A stretch of DNA of 6,919 nt from the NCBI GenBank assembly GCA_002368575.1, contig DFEA01000065.1, positions 1 through 6,919 on the forward strand, in the 5' to 3' direction. The notes beneath the pieces were generated by a model. It did not search any database and had not been told where the DNA came from. It saw only the letters and a list, made by a program, of their open reading frames with translations. Made by a program: the position numbers and the translations under genes. Shown here piece by piece: positions 5,481 through 6,919 of the stretch. The stretch is from Lachnospiraceae bacterium UBA3814 (GTDB taxonomy: Bacteria; Bacillota; Clostridia; Lachnospirales; Lachnospiraceae). Each line of letters begins with the position of its first letter. Within the stretch, counting starts at the first letter, position 1.

Positions 5481-6653
5481 ATGATAGATTTTTTTGCACG
5501 TATTTTTATCAAGGATTATGAGCAGGTTAACAATGCCTCAGTCAGGGCGGAATACGGGCTTTTGTGCGGAAGGCTCGGAATATTCTTCAACCTCCTCCTG
5601 TTTGTGGTCAAATTTCTGACGGGCTTTTTGAACGGCTCCATATCTATATTGACCGATGCATTCAATAATCTTTCCGATATGGGATCATCGCTCGTAATGA
5701 TAGTAGGCTTTAAGCTCTCGGCGGAGAAGCCTGACAGTGAGCACCCCTTCGGGCACGGAAGGCTGGAATACGTGACCGGGCTGATCGTATCCATAATAAT
5801 AATCCTTATGGGGGCGGAGCTTGTAAAGACCTCGGTCACAAAAATAATGTCGCCCACAGACGTCAGCCTGAGCGGTGCTTCGGCGCTTATTCTGATCGTT
5901 TCGATCATCATCAAGCTTTTTATGTACGGCTATAACAGCAGCGCCTCAAAGAAGCTTAAGAGCCAGGCAATGCACGGAGCTGCCATTGACAGCTTTGTGG
6001 ATTCCGTTGCCACCTCGGTCGTTCTGTTGACCATGCTGGTCAGTGAATTTACCGGTCTCAGGCTGGATGGGTGGTGCGGTCTTCTTGTCGCCCTGTTTAT
6101 CCTGTTCTCGGGATTTCGGTCGGCCAAGGATACCATTGACCCGCTGCTCGGTATCGGGATCGACAGAGAGTTTGCCGACAGGATAGAGATGTTTGTAAAG
6201 AGCTATGATGATATCCTGGGAGTGCATGATCTTATAGTTCATGATTACGGGCCCGGAAGGATGATGATCTCACTGCACGCGGAGGTTCCCGCCGACGGTG
6301 ATATGGTAGCGCTTCACGATACGATCGATAATATTGAGCGAAAGCTCAGGGAGACCCTTGGGTGTCTTGCCGTCATACATATGGATCCGGTGGTCGTGAA
6401 CGATGTCAGGAGAGAAAACGCGAAAAAGGCGGTGGAGCTTATCCTTGAGGGAATATCGCAAAAGCTTACCCTCCATGACTTCAGAATGGTAGACGGTCCT
6501 ACGCATACAAAGCTTATTTTTGACGTACTCGTACCTTATGATTATGAGGCTGAGGATTGGGAGGTCAGATCGGAGATAGAAAAACGTGTGGCGGAGCTTC
6601 CCGGAGATTACTACGCCGTAATAGATCTGGACAGGCCCTTTGTAAAGGAGTAG
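5481..6653 (+). CDS. Cation diffusion facilitator transporter, probable Mn-type, with duplicated C-terminal domain
   Basis: A 390-residue CDF antiporter, longer than the usual 290-330. The membrane part (about 30-215) holds the TM2 motif TDAFNNLSD (58-66), the cytoplasmic motif HPFGHGRLEY (88-97) and the TM5 motif DSFVD (170-174). The transport site therefore reads Asn62/Asp66/Asp170/Asp174, where Zn-type CDFs have His or Asp at the first and His at the third position. Asn/Asp sites are associated with Mn(II) export, so manganese efflux is inferred. A ZT-dimer cytoplasmic domain follows (about 220-303), and a second region (about 329-385) appears to repeat its pattern. The gene starts 65 nt after the AI-2E gene with no terminator visible between them. 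GGAG at 5470-5473 is the likely ribosome-binding site, 7 nt before the ATG. Confidence 0.92.
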   Translation: MIDFFARIFIKDYEQVNNASVRAEYGLLCGRLGIFFNLLLFVVKFLTGFLNGSISILTDAFNNLSDMGSSLVMIVGFKLSAEKPDSEHPFGHGRLEYVTGLIVSIIIILMGAELVKTSVTKIMSPTDVSLSGASALILIVSIIIKLFMYGYNSSASKKLKSQAMHGAAIDSFVDSVATSVVLLTMLVSEFTGLRLDGWCGLLVALFILFSGFRSAKDTIDPLLGIGIDREFADRIEMFVKSYDDILGVHDLIVHDYGPGRMMISLHAEVPADGDMVALHDTIDNIERKLRETLGCLAVIHMDPVVVNDVRRENAKKAVELILEGISQKLTLHDFRMVDGPTHTKLIFDVLVPYDYEAEDWEVRSEIEKRVAELPGDYYAVIDLDRPFVKE

Positions 6654-6656
6654 CGG

Positions 6657-6919
6657 ATGAGTGCTTTTGCGGAAAAAGAGATAACGGTGAGCCTGTGCAT
6701 GATAGTAAAGGATGAGGAGCAGGTGCTTAAGCGCTGCCTTAAAAGCCTTTCGGGGCTTATGGATGAGATCATAATCGTCGATACGGGCTCAGAGGATGCT
6801 ACCAAGGAGGTGGCGAAGAGGTTTACGGATAAGATCTATGACTTCAGATGGACGGATGATTTTTCGGCCGCGCGCAACTTCGCCTTTTCAAAGGCCTCCT
6901 GCGACTACATTTATTCCGC
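6657..6919 (+). CDS. Family 2 glycosyltransferase, N-terminal part, cut by window end
   Basis: The frame is open from ATG 6657 to the window edge: 87 complete codons and two bases. AAAGGAG at 6644-6650, overlapping the end of the upstream gene, lies 6 nt before the ATG. The protein begins with a GT-A nucleotide-sugar-binding fold: VSLCMIVKDEEQVLKRCLKSL (11-31), then IIIVDTGSEDAT (38-49) with the conserved Asp42 and DTGSxD, then DDFSAARNFAF (67-77), typical of the SunS/TPR-associated branch of GT2 enzymes. These transfer a sugar from a nucleotide donor to glycan, lipid or peptide acceptors. The DXD metal site and any C-terminal TPR domain lie beyond the window, so the acceptor cannot be inferred. 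It starts 4 nt after the CDF stop, so the two are probably co-transcribed. Confidence 0.9.
   Translation, partial: MSAFAEKEITVSLCMIVKDEEQVLKRCLKSLSGLMDEIIIVDTGSEDATKEVAKRFTDKIYDFRWTDDFSAARNFAFSKASCDYIYS

Noticed and set aside
4768..5499. Minus-strand open frame of 243 codons opposite the AI-2E-family gene
   Set aside because: It is long, but its composition mirrors the codons of the membrane protein on the + strand and it has no domain or ribosome-binding site.

Overview
The window looks like a piece of chromosome from a Clostridia-class Firmicute, most likely a Lachnospiraceae relative. The grounds are the tig-clpP-clpX gene order, AGG/AGA-type Shine-Dalgarno sites before most genes, frequent ATA (Ile) and AGG/AGA (Arg) codons, and the protein types. 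This is inference from gene content; no 16S or other taxonomic marker is present. All genes read on the + strand and are tightly packed.

Layout: (1) 1-283 is a leader region with no convincing gene. It holds an imperfectly paired structure (11-78), a probable extended -10 promoter (119-127) and a strong Shine-Dalgarno that sets the start of the first gene. (2) 284-3464 is a protein quality-control operon: trigger factor (tig), the ClpP protease subunit and its ClpX unfoldase, with gaps of only 15 and 7 nt. The motifs checked in these three proteins are intact. (3) 3465-3668 is a non-coding stretch of about 200 nt that is unusually rich in perfect hairpins. It has two degenerate direct-repeat units whose stems differ by compensated changes, a further CUUG-capped hairpin, a 14-bp long-range pairing that encloses most of them, and finally a likely Rho-independent terminator ending just upstream of the next Shine-Dalgarno. 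In many related genomes lon lies between clpX and engB; here this stretch occupies that place. (4) 3669-6653 holds the ribosome-assembly GTPase EngB, an AI-2E/YtvI-type membrane protein whose gene overlaps engB by 38 nt, and a cation diffusion facilitator with Mn-type site residues and an apparently duplicated C-terminal cytoplasmic domain. (5) 6657-6919 is the start of a family 2 glycosyltransferase cut by the window edge.

How it fits together: trigger factor binds nascent chains at the ribosome, while ClpXP degrades tagged or unfolded proteins, so the first operon covers protein folding and turnover. EngB also acts at the ribosome (50S maturation). The three downstream genes have envelope or membrane roles and appear linked to engB only by co-transcription. 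The least ordinary part is the hairpin-rich region at 3468-3649, which may be a mobile palindromic repeat, a 3'-end stabiliser or an attenuator for engB.
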